This document shows positions 29,846 to 38,876 of a DNA stretch of 64,000 nucleotides, piece after piece. A program made the position numbers and the translations under genes. The notes beneath the pieces are model-generated. The model was not told where the DNA came from. It did not search any database and worked only from the letters and a program-made list of their open reading frames with translations. How positions within the stretch are numbered: position 1 is the first letter of the stretch; the number at the start of each line of letters is the position of its first letter. The DNA is from Phenylobacterium sp. (GTDB taxonomy: Bacteria > Pseudomonadota > Alphaproteobacteria > Caulobacterales > Caulobacteraceae): NCBI GenBank assembly GCA_017991675.1, contig JAGOQB010000009.1, forward strand, positions 33,289 through 97,288, read 5' to 3'.

Positions 29846-30673
29846 ATGTCGGCTCAGCGTCAGGAAATGGTCAGGCGGATTGCGGCGCCGGATATCGCCG
29901 CGCGTAAAGGCGGGGTGCCGGTCGTGTGCCTCACCGCCTACACGGCCCCGATGGCTGAGTTGCTGGACGAGCACTGCGACCTGCTGCTGGTCGGCGACTC
30001 GGTCGGGATGGTCGTGCATGGCCTGCCCAACACGGTCGGCGTGACCCTGGAGATGATGATCCTGCACGGCCAGGCGGTCATGCGGACCTCGCGCCGGGCG
30101 ATGGTGGTCGTCGACATGCCGTTCGGCTCCTACGAAGGCTCGCCCGAGGTCGCCTACGCCAATGCGGCGCGGGTGATGAAGGAGACCGGCGCCCAGGCGA
30201 TCAAGGTCGAGAGCGGTCCGACCGTGGTCGAGACCATCGACTATCTGGTCAAGCGCGGCATCCCGGTGATGGGCCATGTCGGCCTGCGCCCGCAGGCGGT
30301 GCATGTCGACGGCGGCTTCAAGGCCAAAGGCAAGGGCGGCGACGAGCGGGCCCGCATCCTGGAAGAGGCCAAGGCCACCGCCGCGGCCGGCGCGTTCGCG
30401 GTCGTCGTCGAGGGCGTGGCCGAGGGGCTGGCGCGCGAGATCACCGAGGCCATTTCCGTGCCGACCATCGGCATCGGCGCCTCGGCCGGCTGTGACGGCC
30501 AGATCCTGGTCACCGACGACATGCTCGGCCTGTTCGACTGGACGCCGAAGTTCGTGCGCCGCTACGGCGATCTGCGCGGCGAGATCAGCAAGGCGGTCGC
30601 CGGCTATGCCGACGACGTGCGCGCGCGCCGCTTCCCGGGACCGGCCGAGATCTACTTCGCCAAGGCCGGCTAG
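29846..30673 (+). CDS. panB: 3-methyl-2-oxobutanoate hydroxymethyltransferase
   Basis: Ketopantoate hydroxymethyltransferase, first committed step of pantothenate (vitamin B5/coenzyme A) synthesis. It transfers a hydroxymethyl group from methylene-tetrahydrofolate to 2-oxoisovalerate. The 275-residue TIM barrel shows [52 protein letters not shown] and GHVGLRPQ, all family-typical. ATG 29846 has GAGGAG 8 bases upstream. It follows the ECF module by 2 bp; panC is not in the window. Its end overlaps the minus-strand HTH gene. Confidence 0.95.
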   Translation: MSAQRQEMVRRIAAPDIAARKGGVPVVCLTAYTAPMAELLDEHCDLLLVGDSVGMVVHGLPNTVGVTLEMMILHGQAVMRTSRRAMVVVDMPFGSYEGSPEVAYANAARVMKETGAQAIKVESGPTVVETIDYLVKRGIPVMGHVGLRPQAVHVDGGFKAKGKGGDERARILEEAKATAAAGAFAVVVEGVAEGLAREITEAISVPTIGIGASAGCDGQILVTDDMLGLFDWTPKFVRRYGDLRGEISKAVAGYADDVRARRFPGPAEIYFAKAG

Positions 30674-30930
30674 AGCCGCCGCAGACCTGAAACGTCGAGC
30701 CCCGGTTCGAACAGGATCCGGGGCGAGACGTGCAGCGCGGTGATCAGCGCGTGCAACTGGGCCGAGCCCAGGCGCAATCGGCCGTGTTCGGCCATCGACA
30801 GCTCGGCGTGCGAGAGCCTCGCCAGGCCTGCGAGGTCGGCCAGCGCCAGGCCCCTGGCCTCGCGGACGGCTTTCAATCTCCGGCCCACGGCTTCGAGGTC
30901 CGCGCTGACCGGAGGCAGCGATATGATCAT
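30670..30930 (-). CDS. Small XRE-family helix-turn-helix protein
   Basis: 86-residue predicted DNA-binding protein. The HTH covers about 17-70 ([36 protein letters not shown] outline), followed by [23 protein letters not shown] as in the HTH_3 family. No toxin or kinase domain is attached and no toxin gene is next to it. Its stop overlaps the panB stop, so the two genes converge. The target is unknown; control of the symporter gene upstream of it (divergent, 305 bp away) is possible. Confidence 0.75.
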   Translation of the reverse strand: MIISLPPVSADLEAVGRRLKAVREARGLALADLAGLARLSHAELSMAEHGRLRLGSAQLHALITALHVSPRILFEPGLDVSGLRRL

Positions 30931-31235
30931 CGCCGGTCCTCCCTGATGGGCCGAGCTTAGGACCGTTCAGGCGCGCGGCCCAATCAACTTATCCTATTGA
31001 ATCGATAGATGGTTTCGATGCGGCGGCGGGAGCGTCGGTCCGCCGGAATTGCGTCGTGATAGCGTCACGTAAAGTGAAATAATCGTAGTAAATACAATGC
31101 ATAGTGCGGAAAAGGTAATCTTCCACTTGGTGCAGGAAGGTCGGCGCCGGCCGAGCGGGCGGCCAGGGCGCAGATCGCCGCGGCGAGGCGAAATCCGGTT
31201 TCGCGCCGGCTCGAACGCGCACTAGTTTCAGACCG
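30931..31235. other. 305-bp divergent intergenic region, locally AT-rich
   Basis: Noncoding gap between the HTH gene (minus) and the symporter (plus). Around 30985-31010 and 31056-31125 the base composition drops well below the surrounding GC level. It holds the inverted repeat CGTGA-N5-TCACG (31055-31069) and a TACAAT hexamer (31093-31098) that could be a -10 element without a good -35. No RNA gene is recognised. Confidence 0.4.
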
Positions 31236-32498
31236 ATGGCCAAGCTTCTGAACGTAATCCGGGCGGCCGGCGCCCAGACGACCGTGCGTATCCTGCTCGC
31301 CCTGGCGGCCGGCCTGACGGTCGGCGCGGCGATGGCCGGACATCCGGCGATCGAGAAGATCATCGCGGTCGCCGATCCGGTCGGCGGGCTGTGGCTCGAC
31401 GCCCTGCGCATGACCATCGTGCCGCTGGTCTTCTCGTTGCTGGTGGTCGGGGTGTCGGCGGCGGCGGGGACGGCGGCGGCGGGCGGGACGGCGGCGCGGG
31501 CGCTCGGCCTGTTCGGCGTGCTGCTCACCGCCAGCGCCCTGTTCTCGGCGCTGGCGGTGTCGGGGGTGCTGGCGGCCTGGCCGGCCCCGCAGGCGGCGGT
31601 CGCGGGCCTGCGCGAGGCGGCGGGCCACTCGAGCCAGAAGGTCCCGGACTTCCCGACCATGGGCGCGTGGCTGCGGGCCTTCATCCCGACCAACCCGATC
31701 GAGGCCGCGGCCGAGACCAACATGGCGCCGCTGGTGGTGTTCGCGCTGCTGTTCGGTCTGGCCCTGACCCGGATCCGCGCCGAGCTGCGCCGGAGCCTGA
31801 CCGACGTCTTCCAGGCGCTGATGGACACCATGCTGGTGCTGGTCCAGTGGGTGCTGCTGGTCGCCCCGATCGGGGTGTTCGCGCTGGCGCTGATCGTCGG
31901 GGCCAAGGCCGGGTTCGGCGCGGCCGGGGCGCTGGGCCACTACATCCTGATCCTGTCGGGCGTCTGCATCGCCGTCGGCCTGCTGTCCTATCTGCTGGCG
32001 CTGGCGGCCGGCGTGCCGCTGGGCGCCTTCGCCAGGGCCGCGGCCCCGGCCCAGGCGGTGGCGTTCTCCACCCAGTCCTCGATCGCTTCGCTGCCGGCGA
32101 TGATCGCCGGCACGCGCCAGCTGGGCGCGTCGGAGGCCAGCATCGGCGTGGTGCTGCCGCTGGCGGTGTCGCTGTTCCGGATCACCAGCCCGGCGGCGAA
32201 CCTGGGCGTGGCCATTTATTGCGCCCACGTGTTCGGCGTGCCGTTGAACGCCGCGCTGCTGGCCGCCGGGATCGGGGTGGCGGCGGTGATCAGCCTGGCC
32301 TCGGTCGGGCTGCCGGGCCAGATCACCTTCTTCACGACCACCGGGCCGATCTGCCTGATCATGGGCGTGCCGCTGGAGCTGCTGCCGATCCTGCTGGCGG
32401 TGGAGACCATTCCGGACATCTTCCGCACGGTCGGCAACGTCACCGCCGACATGGCGGTCACCTGCCTGGCCAAGGGCGTCGAGGGCCGCGCCGCATGA
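31236..32498 (+). CDS. Dicarboxylate/amino-acid:cation symporter (DAACS, GltP/DctA family)
   Basis: 420-residue inner-membrane symporter importing a dicarboxylate or acidic amino acid with Na+ or H+. About eight membrane segments and two re-entrant loops are expected. The first hairpin shows the serine-rich motif as AFSTQSSIASLPAM and the transport-site segment RITSPAANLGVAIY. The Asn-Met-Asp-Gly-Thr motif of glutamate transporters is replaced here by TSPAANLG, so the substrate may differ from glutamate. Its end overlaps a TetR gene (ATGA), which probably regulates it. Confidence 0.88.
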   Translation: MAKLLNVIRAAGAQTTVRILLALAAGLTVGAAMAGHPAIEKIIAVADPVGGLWLDALRMTIVPLVFSLLVVGVSAAAGTAAAGGTAARALGLFGVLLTASALFSALAVSGVLAAWPAPQAAVAGLREAAGHSSQKVPDFPTMGAWLRAFIPTNPIEAAAETNMAPLVVFALLFGLALTRIRAELRRSLTDVFQALMDTMLVLVQWVLLVAPIGVFALALIVGAKAGFGAAGALGHYILILSGVCIAVGLLSYLLALAAGVPLGAFARAAAPAQAVAFSTQSSIASLPAMIAGTRQLGASEASIGVVLPLAVSLFRITSPAANLGVAIYCAHVFGVPLNAALLAAGIGVAAVISLASVGLPGQITFFTTTGPICLIMGVPLELLPILLAVETIPDIFRTVGNVTADMAVTCLAKGVEGRAA

Positions 32499-33184
32499 CC
32501 CGGGCGGCGAAACCCGCGTCGCCGGCCCGCGGCCGCCGCAGGAAGGGCGAGGGGCCTGACCTGCGCAAGGCGATTCTCGACGCCGCCGAGCAGCTGTTCG
32601 CCGCGCATGGATTCTATGGTGTGACCACCCGCCAGGTCGCGGCCGAGGCCGGGGTCGATACGGCGCTGATCCACTACTACTTCGGGGCCAAGCGCGACCT
32701 GTTCGACGCGGTGTTCGCGCGGCGCGCCGAGATCCTCAACGCTGTCCGCGTCGAAGCGATGGCCGCCTACGAGGCGCAGAGCGGCGGCGATATGACGCCC
32801 CGGGGCGTGGTGGCGGCGTTCATCGACCCGTTGATCGAGATGTCGCTGACCGGGGAGCCGGGCTGGAAGAACTACTTCCGGCTGGTGGCGCTGGTGAACA
32901 ACACCCCGGCCTGGGGCGGGGAGACGATGCATCACTATTTCGATCCCGTGGCGCGCCAGTTCATCGACACCCTGCGCAAGGCGATGCCGCAGGCGCAGTC
33001 GCCGGACCTCTACTGGGGCTACCAGTTCCTGACCGGCTCGATGATGCTGGCGCTGTCGGAGACCGGGCGGATCGACCAGCTGTCGGAAGGGCTGTGCCGT
33101 TCGACCGACCTGGCGGCGGTGCGCGCGCGGCTGTTCGACTACTGCGCGGCGGGCTTTGCGGCGATCGTCGCGCCGCGGTCCTGA
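32495..33184 (+). CDS. TetR/AcrR family transcriptional regulator
   Basis: 229-residue regulator. The TetR HTH lies about 23-70 (LRKAILDAAEQLFAAHGFYG, TTRQVAAEAGVDTALIHYYFGAKRDLFDAVF). The all-helical ligand domain follows and resembles the YcdC/RutR-like or CecR group (FDPVARQFIDTLRKA, YQFLTGSMMLALSETGR). ATG 32495 overlaps the symporter stop. Being downstream of the symporter in the same operon suggests feedback on it. The inducer is unknown. Confidence 0.9.
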   Translation: MTRAAKPASPARGRRRKGEGPDLRKAILDAAEQLFAAHGFYGVTTRQVAAEAGVDTALIHYYFGAKRDLFDAVFARRAEILNAVRVEAMAAYEAQSGGDMTPRGVVAAFIDPLIEMSLTGEPGWKNYFRLVALVNNTPAWGGETMHHYFDPVARQFIDTLRKAMPQAQSPDLYWGYQFLTGSMMLALSETGRIDQLSEGLCRSTDLAAVRARLFDYCAAGFAAIVAPRS

Positions 33185-33210
33185 GCGGGCGACGGCGCGA
33201 CGGTCCGCCG

Positions 33211-33237
33211 TTGCAGGCGCGCGCCCACCGCTATAGG
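33211..33237 (+). promoter_or_regulatory. Candidate housekeeping promoter for yfgM-bamB-der
   Basis: TTGCAGG (33211-33217), 12 bases, GCTATAGG (33230-33237) fits the Caulobacter-type consensus TTGACGS-N10-14-GCTANAWC well. Transcription would start near 33244, some 40 nt before the GTG at 33285. Confidence 0.45.
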
Positions 33238-33284
33238 TTCCGCCGCTCTGAACACTAACGCCTATTCGCGCGGAGTCCCCCGAC

Positions 33285-34076
33285 GTGGTCGATGTCTTTG
33301 ATGAAGTCGAGGAGCAGCTTCGCTCCGAGCGCTACAAGTCGATTGCGCTGAGGGTCCTGCCGATTCTCGGCGGGGTGCTGGCGGTGGCGCTGGTCGCCGC
33401 CCTGGCGGTCTGGGGCTATCAGCACTTCCGCAGCCAGGCCGCGGCCGAGGCGTCCGAGAAATACGCCCAGGCGATCGAGGCGTTCAACGCCGGCCGCCGC
33501 GACGACGCCATCCGGCTGTGGGGCGAGGTGGGGCAGGGCTCCTCCAAGGCCTACAAGTCGCTGGCGCTGCAGCACCTGGGCGGCCTGAAGGTCGCCGACA
33601 ACAAGACCGCCGAGGCGGTGAAGCTGTTCGACGAGGCCGCCGCAGCTGCGCCGAACAACATCATCGGCGACGCCGCCCGCCTCAAATCCGCCTTCGCCCT
33701 GCTGGACACGGCTCCGTACAAGGATATGGAGGCGCGCCTGACGCCGCTCACCGAAGAAGGCCGTCCCTACCGCGCCGAGGCGCGCGAGGCCCTGGCCTTT
33801 TCCAAGCTGATGGCCGGCGATATGGCCGGCGCGCGTAGCGACTTCACGGTGATCGGGCTGATGGCCGACGCCGGCGAGGGCTCGCGCCAGCGTGCGGAAG
33901 CGGCCAAGGCCCTGATCGATTCCGGCTCGGCCAAGGCCCTGCCGGCGACCGTGAAGGCCGCCATGGCCCTGCCGCCGCCGGTGCAACTGCCGCCCGGCGC
34001 CGTCCCGCCGGGGCTCGCGCCCCAGGGCGCGCCGCAATCGGCCGCCCCGCAACAGTCCGCCCCCGGAGCCCAATGA
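33285..34076 (+). CDS. yfgM: YfgM-like tetratricopeptide membrane protein
   Basis: 263-residue protein with a short cytoplasmic N-terminus, one membrane helix (about 25-45, VLPILGGVLAVALVAALAVWG) and TPR-like periplasmic helices (ASEKYAQAIEAFNAGRRDDAIRLWGEVGQ, YKSLALQHLGGLKVADNKTAEAVKLFDEAAAAAP). It resembles YfgM, which is linked to SecYEG and periplasmic chaperones. The C-terminus is Pro/Gln/Ala-rich. The start is GTG. It overlaps bamB by 4 bp; yfgM-bamB-der is a classic order. Confidence 0.82.
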   Translation: MVDVFDEVEEQLRSERYKSIALRVLPILGGVLAVALVAALAVWGYQHFRSQAAAEASEKYAQAIEAFNAGRRDDAIRLWGEVGQGSSKAYKSLALQHLGGLKVADNKTAEAVKLFDEAAAAAPNNIIGDAARLKSAFALLDTAPYKDMEARLTPLTEEGRPYRAEAREALAFSKLMAGDMAGARSDFTVIGLMADAGEGSRQRAEAAKALIDSGSAKALPATVKAAMALPPPVQLPPGAVPPGLAPQGAPQSAAPQQSAPGAQ

Positions 34077-35461
34077 CGTCCATGCGCCGTACCAGCCTCC
34101 TTGCTCTGTTCCTGGCGGCGAGCGTCGCCGTGACCGGCTGCTCGACCGTCAATCGGCTCAACCCGTTCAACAAGGGCGATGAAGGCCCGCAGGAAACCGC
34201 GTCGGAAGGCGAACGCATCGCCATCGTCGCGGCCGACCAGACCCTGGAAGTCGCCGAGGCCCTGAAGGGCGCGGACTTCTTCCTGCCGACCCCGGAAGCC
34301 AACGCCAGCTGGTCGCTGCCGGGCGGCTCGCCCGAGCAGTCGATGAGCCACGTCGAGTCCAGCGGCCTGTCGGTCGCCTGGAAGCGCGGCTTCGGCCAGG
34401 GATCCGACCGCGGCGCGCACGTGACCGCGACGCCGGTGGCGGCCAACGGCAAGATCTACGTCATGGACGGTGAGGCGACCGTCACGGCGTTCGACGCCCA
34501 GTCGGGCTCGCAGCTGTGGCGCACGAACCTGCGTCCGGACTCCAAGCGCGACAAGGAAGCCTTCGGCGGCGGCCTGGCCCTGGCCGACGGCAAGCTCTAC
34601 GTGACCTCGGGCTACCGGTTCGCCGCCCAGCTCAACGCCGACACCGGCGCGGTGACCTGGCGGACGAGCACCGAGCAACCGATCCATGCGGCCCCGACGG
34701 TGTCGGGCGGGCGGGTGTTCGCGGTGGCGATCGACAACACGCTGCTGACCTTCGACACGGCGACCGGCGCGACGGGCTGGACCTACCAGGCCCTGTCGGA
34801 ATCGGCGCGGATCCTGGCCGCGTCCAGCCCGGCGGTGTCGGGCGACACGGTCGTGGCCTCGTTCGGGTCAGGCGAACTGGTGGCGCTGCGCGCGGCCAAC
34901 GGCAACGACCTGTGGAACGAAGCGCTGAGCCGCGCCAACCGCAACAACGCGCTGTCGGAAATCCGCGACATCCCGGGCCGCCCGGTCATCTACCAGGGCG
35001 ACGTGTTCGCGGTCAGCCACTCGGGCGTGTTCGCGGCCACCGACCTGCGCACCGGTCAGGCGCGCTGGAGCCTGCCGGTGACGGGCATCACCTCGCCGTG
35101 GCCGGCGGGTGACGTCGTCTATGTGGTCTCCAAGGCCGGCGAAGTGATCTGCGTGGCGCGCGAGAGCGGCCAGATCTACTGGATCACCGACCTGGGCAAG
35201 GACCGCGAGTCGAACGGCGGCGGCTTCATGGGCATCGGCAAGAAGAAGTTCACGACCCGTCCGATCTGGTCGAGCCCGCTGCTGGCCTCCAACAAGCTGA
35301 TCCTGGCGGGATCGACCGGCGAACTGGTCGCCCTGAACGCCAAGACCGGCGCCGTCGAAAACACGGTGAACCTCGGTTCGCCGACCCTGATCAGCCCGAT
35401 CACCGTCGCTGGTACGGTGTATGTTGCGACCGACAAGGCGCAACTGATCGCGCTGCGCTAA
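34073..35461 (+). CDS. bamB: Outer-membrane assembly lipoprotein BamB
   Basis: 462-residue PQQ-type eight-bladed beta-propeller lipoprotein of the BAM complex that inserts barrel proteins into the outer membrane. The signal ends in lipobox VTGC (Cys23). Propeller repeats are visible as DAQSGSQLWRTNLR, DGKLYVTSGYRF, NADTGAVTWRTS, AANGNDLWNEAL, GQARWSLPV and ARESGQIYWITDL. It is longer than E. coli BamB (392), as is usual in alphaproteobacteria. It overlaps yfgM by 4 bp and der starts 16 bp after it. Confidence 0.93.
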   Translation: MTSMRRTSLLALFLAASVAVTGCSTVNRLNPFNKGDEGPQETASEGERIAIVAADQTLEVAEALKGADFFLPTPEANASWSLPGGSPEQSMSHVESSGLSVAWKRGFGQGSDRGAHVTATPVAANGKIYVMDGEATVTAFDAQSGSQLWRTNLRPDSKRDKEAFGGGLALADGKLYVTSGYRFAAQLNADTGAVTWRTSTEQPIHAAPTVSGGRVFAVAIDNTLLTFDTATGATGWTYQALSESARILAASSPAVSGDTVVASFGSGELVALRAANGNDLWNEALSRANRNNALSEIRDIPGRPVIYQGDVFAVSHSGVFAATDLRTGQARWSLPVTGITSPWPAGDVVYVVSKAGEVICVARESGQIYWITDLGKDRESNGGGFMGIGKKKFTTRPIWSSPLLASNKLILAGSTGELVALNAKTGAVENTVNLGSPTLISPITVAGTVYVATDKAQLIALR

Positions 35462-35477
35462 GCGGAAACTGATTTAG

Positions 35478-37109
35478 ATGCCTATGCGGCTCGCTATCGT
35501 CGGACGGCCCAATGTCGGCAAGTCGACATTGTTCAACCGGCTGGCGGGCAGGAAGCTCGCGATCGTCGACGACCAGCCTGGCGTCACCCGTGACCGGCGC
35601 TTCGGCACCGGCCGGATCGGCGATCTGGAGCTGGAGTTGATCGACACCGCCGGGTTCGAGGATGTCACCGACGACAGCCTGGAATCGCGCATGCGCCAGC
35701 AAACCGTGCTGGCCATCGAGGAGGCCGACGTCGCCCTGTTCGTGGTCGACGCCCGCGAGGGCGTGACGCCGATGGACGAGGTGTTCGCCGAAATCCTGCG
35801 TCGCCACGACAAGCCGGTGATCCTGGCGGCCAACAAGGCCGAGGGCAAAGCCAGCGACGCCGGGGTCAACGAGGCCTTCGGCCTGGGCCTGGGCGAGCCG
35901 GTGGCGATCTCGGCCGAGCACGGCGAGGGCATGGCCGACCTCTATCAGGCGCTGCTGGCGGCCTGGCCCGAGGTCGATGAGGAGGACGAGGAGGAAGGCG
36001 AAAAGCCGATCCGCATCGCCATCGTCGGCCGTCCGAACGCCGGCAAGTCGACCCTGGTCAACAAGCTGATCGGTGAGGACCGGCTGCTGACGGGCCCCGA
36101 GGCCGGCATCACCCGCGACGCCATTCCGGTCGACTGGACCTGGGAAGGCCGCCCGGTGCGGCTGGTCGACACCGCCGGCCTGCGCCGCAAGGCCAAGGTG
36201 CAGGAGAAGCTCGAGAAGCTCTCGACCAGCGACACCATCCGGGCGATCACCTTCGCCGAGGTGGTGATCCTGGTGATGGACGCCACCCACCCGTTCGAGA
36301 TCCAGGACCTGCAGATCGCCGACCTGGTCGAGCGCGAAGGCCGCGGACTGGTCTTCTGCCTGGCCAAGTGGGACCTGATTGAGAACCAGGGCGCGACCCT
36401 GAAGGAGATCAACGAAGAGGCCGGCCGCCTGCTGCCGCAGCTGCGCGGCTCGCCGGTCGTGGCGCTGTCGGCCGAGACCGGGCGGCACCTGGACCGGCTG
36501 ATGCCGGCGGTGTTCAAGGTGCACGGCGACTGGTCGACCAAGGTGAAGACCCGCGACCTGAACGACTGGCTGAAGATGGCGCTGGAACGCCATCCGCCGC
36601 CCGCCGTCGGAGGGCGGCGCGTGAAGCCGAAGTACATGGCGCAGATCAAGGCGCGGCCGCCGACCTTCGTGCTGTTCGCCAGCCGGGCCGACCAGCTGCC
36701 GGACCATTACCGCCGCTACCTGATCAATTCGCTGCGCGAGAGCTTCGACATGCCGGGCGTGCCGATGCGCCTGACGGTCAAGTCGAACAAGAATCCCTAT
36801 GCCGAAGGCGAGGAGAAGGGCGGGCCGGCGCCGAAGTCGTCCGTGCCGACGTTCGCGCCGAAGCTGGGCAAGAAGGTGGTGACGCCCAAGGGCGTGGCGG
36901 CGGTGCGGGCCAAGGCGGCCGGGACATTGGTCGAGGCGGCCGAGAAGCCCAAGCCCAAGGTCAAGCCGAAGACCAAGCAGGTCGCGCCCGGCAAGGCGAA
37001 GGTCGGCGCGGGCCCCACGCCGAAGGGCCGCGCCGCCAAGCTGAACCGCCCTGGCGTCAAGCCGAAGCGAGCGTCCCGGCCGACTTCCAATCGGAAAAGC
37101 GGACGGTAG
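35478..37109 (+). CDS. der: Ribosome biogenesis GTPase Der (EngA) with basic C-terminal extension
   Basis: Double-GTPase acting in 50S subunit maturation. Domain 1 has G1 GRPNVGKST and G3 DTAGF. Domain 2 (about 175-350) has G1 [10 protein letters not shown]3 DTAGL and G4 AKWD; a KH-like domain follows to about residue 435. Unlike E. coli Der (490 residues), this 543-residue form adds about 100 residues rich in Lys, Pro and Ala ([11 protein letters not shown]), likely disordered and RNA-binding. The start may be ATG 35478 or 35484. The last 53 bp overlap the SDR gene on the other strand. Confidence 0.95.
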   Translation: MPMRLAIVGRPNVGKSTLFNRLAGRKLAIVDDQPGVTRDRRFGTGRIGDLELELIDTAGFEDVTDDSLESRMRQQTVLAIEEADVALFVVDAREGVTPMDEVFAEILRRHDKPVILAANKAEGKASDAGVNEAFGLGLGEPVAISAEHGEGMADLYQALLAAWPEVDEEDEEEGEKPIRIAIVGRPNAGKSTLVNKLIGEDRLLTGPEAGITRDAIPVDWTWEGRPVRLVDTAGLRRKAKVQEKLEKLSTSDTIRAITFAEVVILVMDATHPFEIQDLQIADLVEREGRGLVFCLAKWDLIENQGATLKEINEEAGRLLPQLRGSPVVALSAETGRHLDRLMPAVFKVHGDWSTKVKTRDLNDWLKMALERHPPPAVGGRRVKPKYMAQIKARPPTFVLFASRADQLPDHYRRYLINSLRESFDMPGVPMRLTVKSNKNPYAEGEEKGGPAPKSSVPTFAPKLGKKVVTPKGVAAVRAKAAGTLVEAAEKPKPKVKPKTKQVAPGKAKVGAGPTPKGRAAKLNRPGVKPKRASRPTSNRKSGR

Positions 37110-37806
37110 AGGTCGGCTGGCCGAGCTGCGCCCCGGCCAGTTCCACGATCAGCGGGCCGATTTCCGCCGGATGCGGCAGGTCCATCGGGTCTTCGCCGGG
37201 CATGGCCTCGGCGCGCATCTTGGTGCGCATGGCGCCCGGATCGATCAGGGCCGCGCGGACGGACGTGTTCTCCAGCTCGTCGGCCCAGGTGCGGACCAGA
37301 TGCTCGAGCGCGGCCTTGGTGGCGCCGTAGGCGCCCCAGAACGCCTTCGGGCGCTCGACGCGGCCAGAGGTGAAGAACAGGCCGCGGCCCGCGTCGGATT
37401 CGCGCAGCAGCCGCTCGGTGGAGCGGATCAGGCGATAGGTGGCGGTGAGGTTGGCGCTGACCACCCGGTCCCAGATCGGCGGGTCGATGTGCGACACCGG
37501 GGTCAGGCCGCCGAGGATCGCCGCAGCGTGGACCAGGATGTCCAGGCGCTGGAACCGCTGGTGGATCGCCAGGCCGAGGCCGTCGATGTCGTCGCCCTTC
37601 ATGAGGTCCAGCGGGACCAGGGTGGCCGGCTTGCCGGTCGCCTGCTTGATCTCATCGTCGAGGGATTCCAGCGCGCCCTGATTGCGGCCGACAGCGATGA
37701 CATGGGCGCCCGCCTTGGCCAGGGCCAGGGCGCACTCGCGGCCGATACCGCGCGTCGCGCCGGTGACCAGGGCGATGCGGCCGTCGAGGGGGAGGGACTC
37801 AGTCAT
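37057..37806 (-). CDS. Short-chain dehydrogenase/reductase
   Basis: 249-residue classical SDR. The NAD(P) motif is [17 protein letters not shown] (TGxxxGxG form TGATRGIG) and the active-site pair is Tyr-x-x-x-Lys in [14 protein letters not shown]. YciK-like features suggest a role as an uncharacterised oxidoreductase; the substrate is unknown. Its 3' end overlaps der by 53 bp in opposite sense, so those bases code on both strands. It is downstream of, and overlaps by 8 bp, the BASS transporter gene. Confidence 0.9.
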   Translation of the reverse strand: MTESLPLDGRIALVTGATRGIGRECALALAKAGAHVIAVGRNQGALESLDDEIKQATGKPATLVPLDLMKGDDIDGLGLAIHQRFQRLDILVHAAAILGGLTPVSHIDPPIWDRVVSANLTATYRLIRSTERLLRESDAGRGLFFTSGRVERPKAFWGAYGATKAALEHLVRTWADELENTSVRAALIDPGAMRTKMRAEAMPGEDPMDLPHPAEIGPLIVELAGAQLGQPTSTVRFSDWKSAGTLASA

Positions 37807-38821
37807 GGCTTGGCTCTTGAGACGGGCGTTGGGCGTAGCGCTGGGCCAGGACGGCGCAGAGCATGAGTTGGAACTGGTGGTACAGCATCACCGGCAGAAG
37901 CACGAACCCTACCGTCGCGGCGGGGAACAGCACCCCGGCCATGGGCACGCCGGCGGCCAGGCTCTTGTTGCAACCGGCGAAGGCGATGGCGATTTCGTCT
38001 TCCTTGGGGAAGCCGCGGACCCGGGCGATCCAGATCATGAACCCCAGCGAGATGGCCAGCAGCACCAGGCAGACGAGGATGATGCGGACGAGGTCGAGGG
38101 CCGAAACCTTGGACCATATGCCGGCGACCACCGCGCCCGAGAAGGCGTTGTAGACCACCAGCAGGATCGAAACCTTGTCGACCAGGCCGAGCGGCTTGGC
38201 GTGGCGCGAGATCCAGCCGCCGATCCAGCGGCGCAGCACCTGGCCGGCCAGGAACGGGGCCAGCAGCTGCAGCAGGATCGCCTCGAAGGACGAGAACGAC
38301 AGGCCGCCGCCTTCGGCGCCCAGCAGCAGCCCGACCAGCAGCGGGGTGATGAACATGCCCAGCAGGTTAGAGACCGACGCCCCGCAGACCGCGGCCGCGA
38401 CATTGCCCTTGCCGATGGCGGTGAAGCCGATGGCCGACTGGATGGTCGAGGGCAGGCAGGCCAGATAGACGAGGCCCGGGGCCAGGATGGCCGGCACGAT
38501 CCAGCCCGGCAGCGCCGCAGCGCCGAGGCCGAGCAACGGCCAGAGGACGAAGGTGGTGGTCAACACCAGGCCGTGCAAGCGCCAGTGCAGCAGCCCGCGG
38601 ACCACGGCCTCCTGGCTGAGCTTGGCGCCGTGCAGGAAGAAGACCAGGGCGATGCCGGCCTTGGTCAGCTCGGAAACGACCGGCGCGGCGCCGCCGCGGG
38701 CCGGCAGGATGGAGGCGAGCACGACCATCCCGACGATCGCGCCGATGTACCAATCCAGGCCGAGCGACTTCAGTCGGGCCTGGAGGCTGGCGGGCCGAGG
38801 TCCGGCCTTGGCGTCAGTCAC
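37799..38821 (-). CDS. Bile acid:sodium symporter (BASS/SBF-like) family transporter
   Basis: 340-residue membrane protein with about nine or ten helices of the SBF-like (DUF4137-type, YfeH) branch. Typical blocks are LDWYIGAIVGMVVLASILPARG, ALVFFLHGAKLSQEAVVRG and ACLPSTIQSAIGFTAIGKGNVAAAVCGASVSNLLG. Bacterial members move organic anions with Na+; substrate here unknown. The start is GTG. It is 55 bp downstream of purF with hairpins between, and overlaps the SDR gene, so transporter and SDR likely form one unit. Confidence 0.87.
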   Translation of the reverse strand: MTDAKAGPRPASLQARLKSLGLDWYIGAIVGMVVLASILPARGGAAPVVSELTKAGIALVFFLHGAKLSQEAVVRGLLHWRLHGLVLTTTFVLWPLLGLGAAALPGWIVPAILAPGLVYLACLPSTIQSAIGFTAIGKGNVAAAVCGASVSNLLGMFITPLLVGLLLGAEGGGLSFSSFEAILLQLLAPFLAGQVLRRWIGGWISRHAKPLGLVDKVSILLVVYNAFSGAVVAGIWSKVSALDLVRIILVCLVLLAISLGFMIWIARVRGFPKEDEIAIAFAGCNKSLAAGVPMAGVLFPAATVGFVLLPVMLYHQFQLMLCAVLAQRYAQRPSQEPSHD

Positions 38822-38828
38822 GCCTCAA

Positions 38829-38863
38829 CCTTCGCGAAGGAGCCTTTCCCGCAGAGGAAAGGC
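38829..38863 (-). terminator. Palindrome plus hairpin between purF and the BASS gene
   Basis: CCTTCGCGAAGG (38829-38840, perfect palindrome) and GCCTTTCC-N6-GGAAAGGC (38842-38863, 8-bp stem). They follow the purF stop on the minus strand. No U-tract, so termination is only possible, not shown. Confidence 0.35.
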
Positions 38864-38876
38864 CCGTAGGCGGGGC

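Noticed and set aside
31391-33184. 597-residue frame running through the symporter into TetR
   Set aside because: First 368 codons are an off-frame reading of the symporter; only the TetR part from 32495 is real, with an ATGA start.
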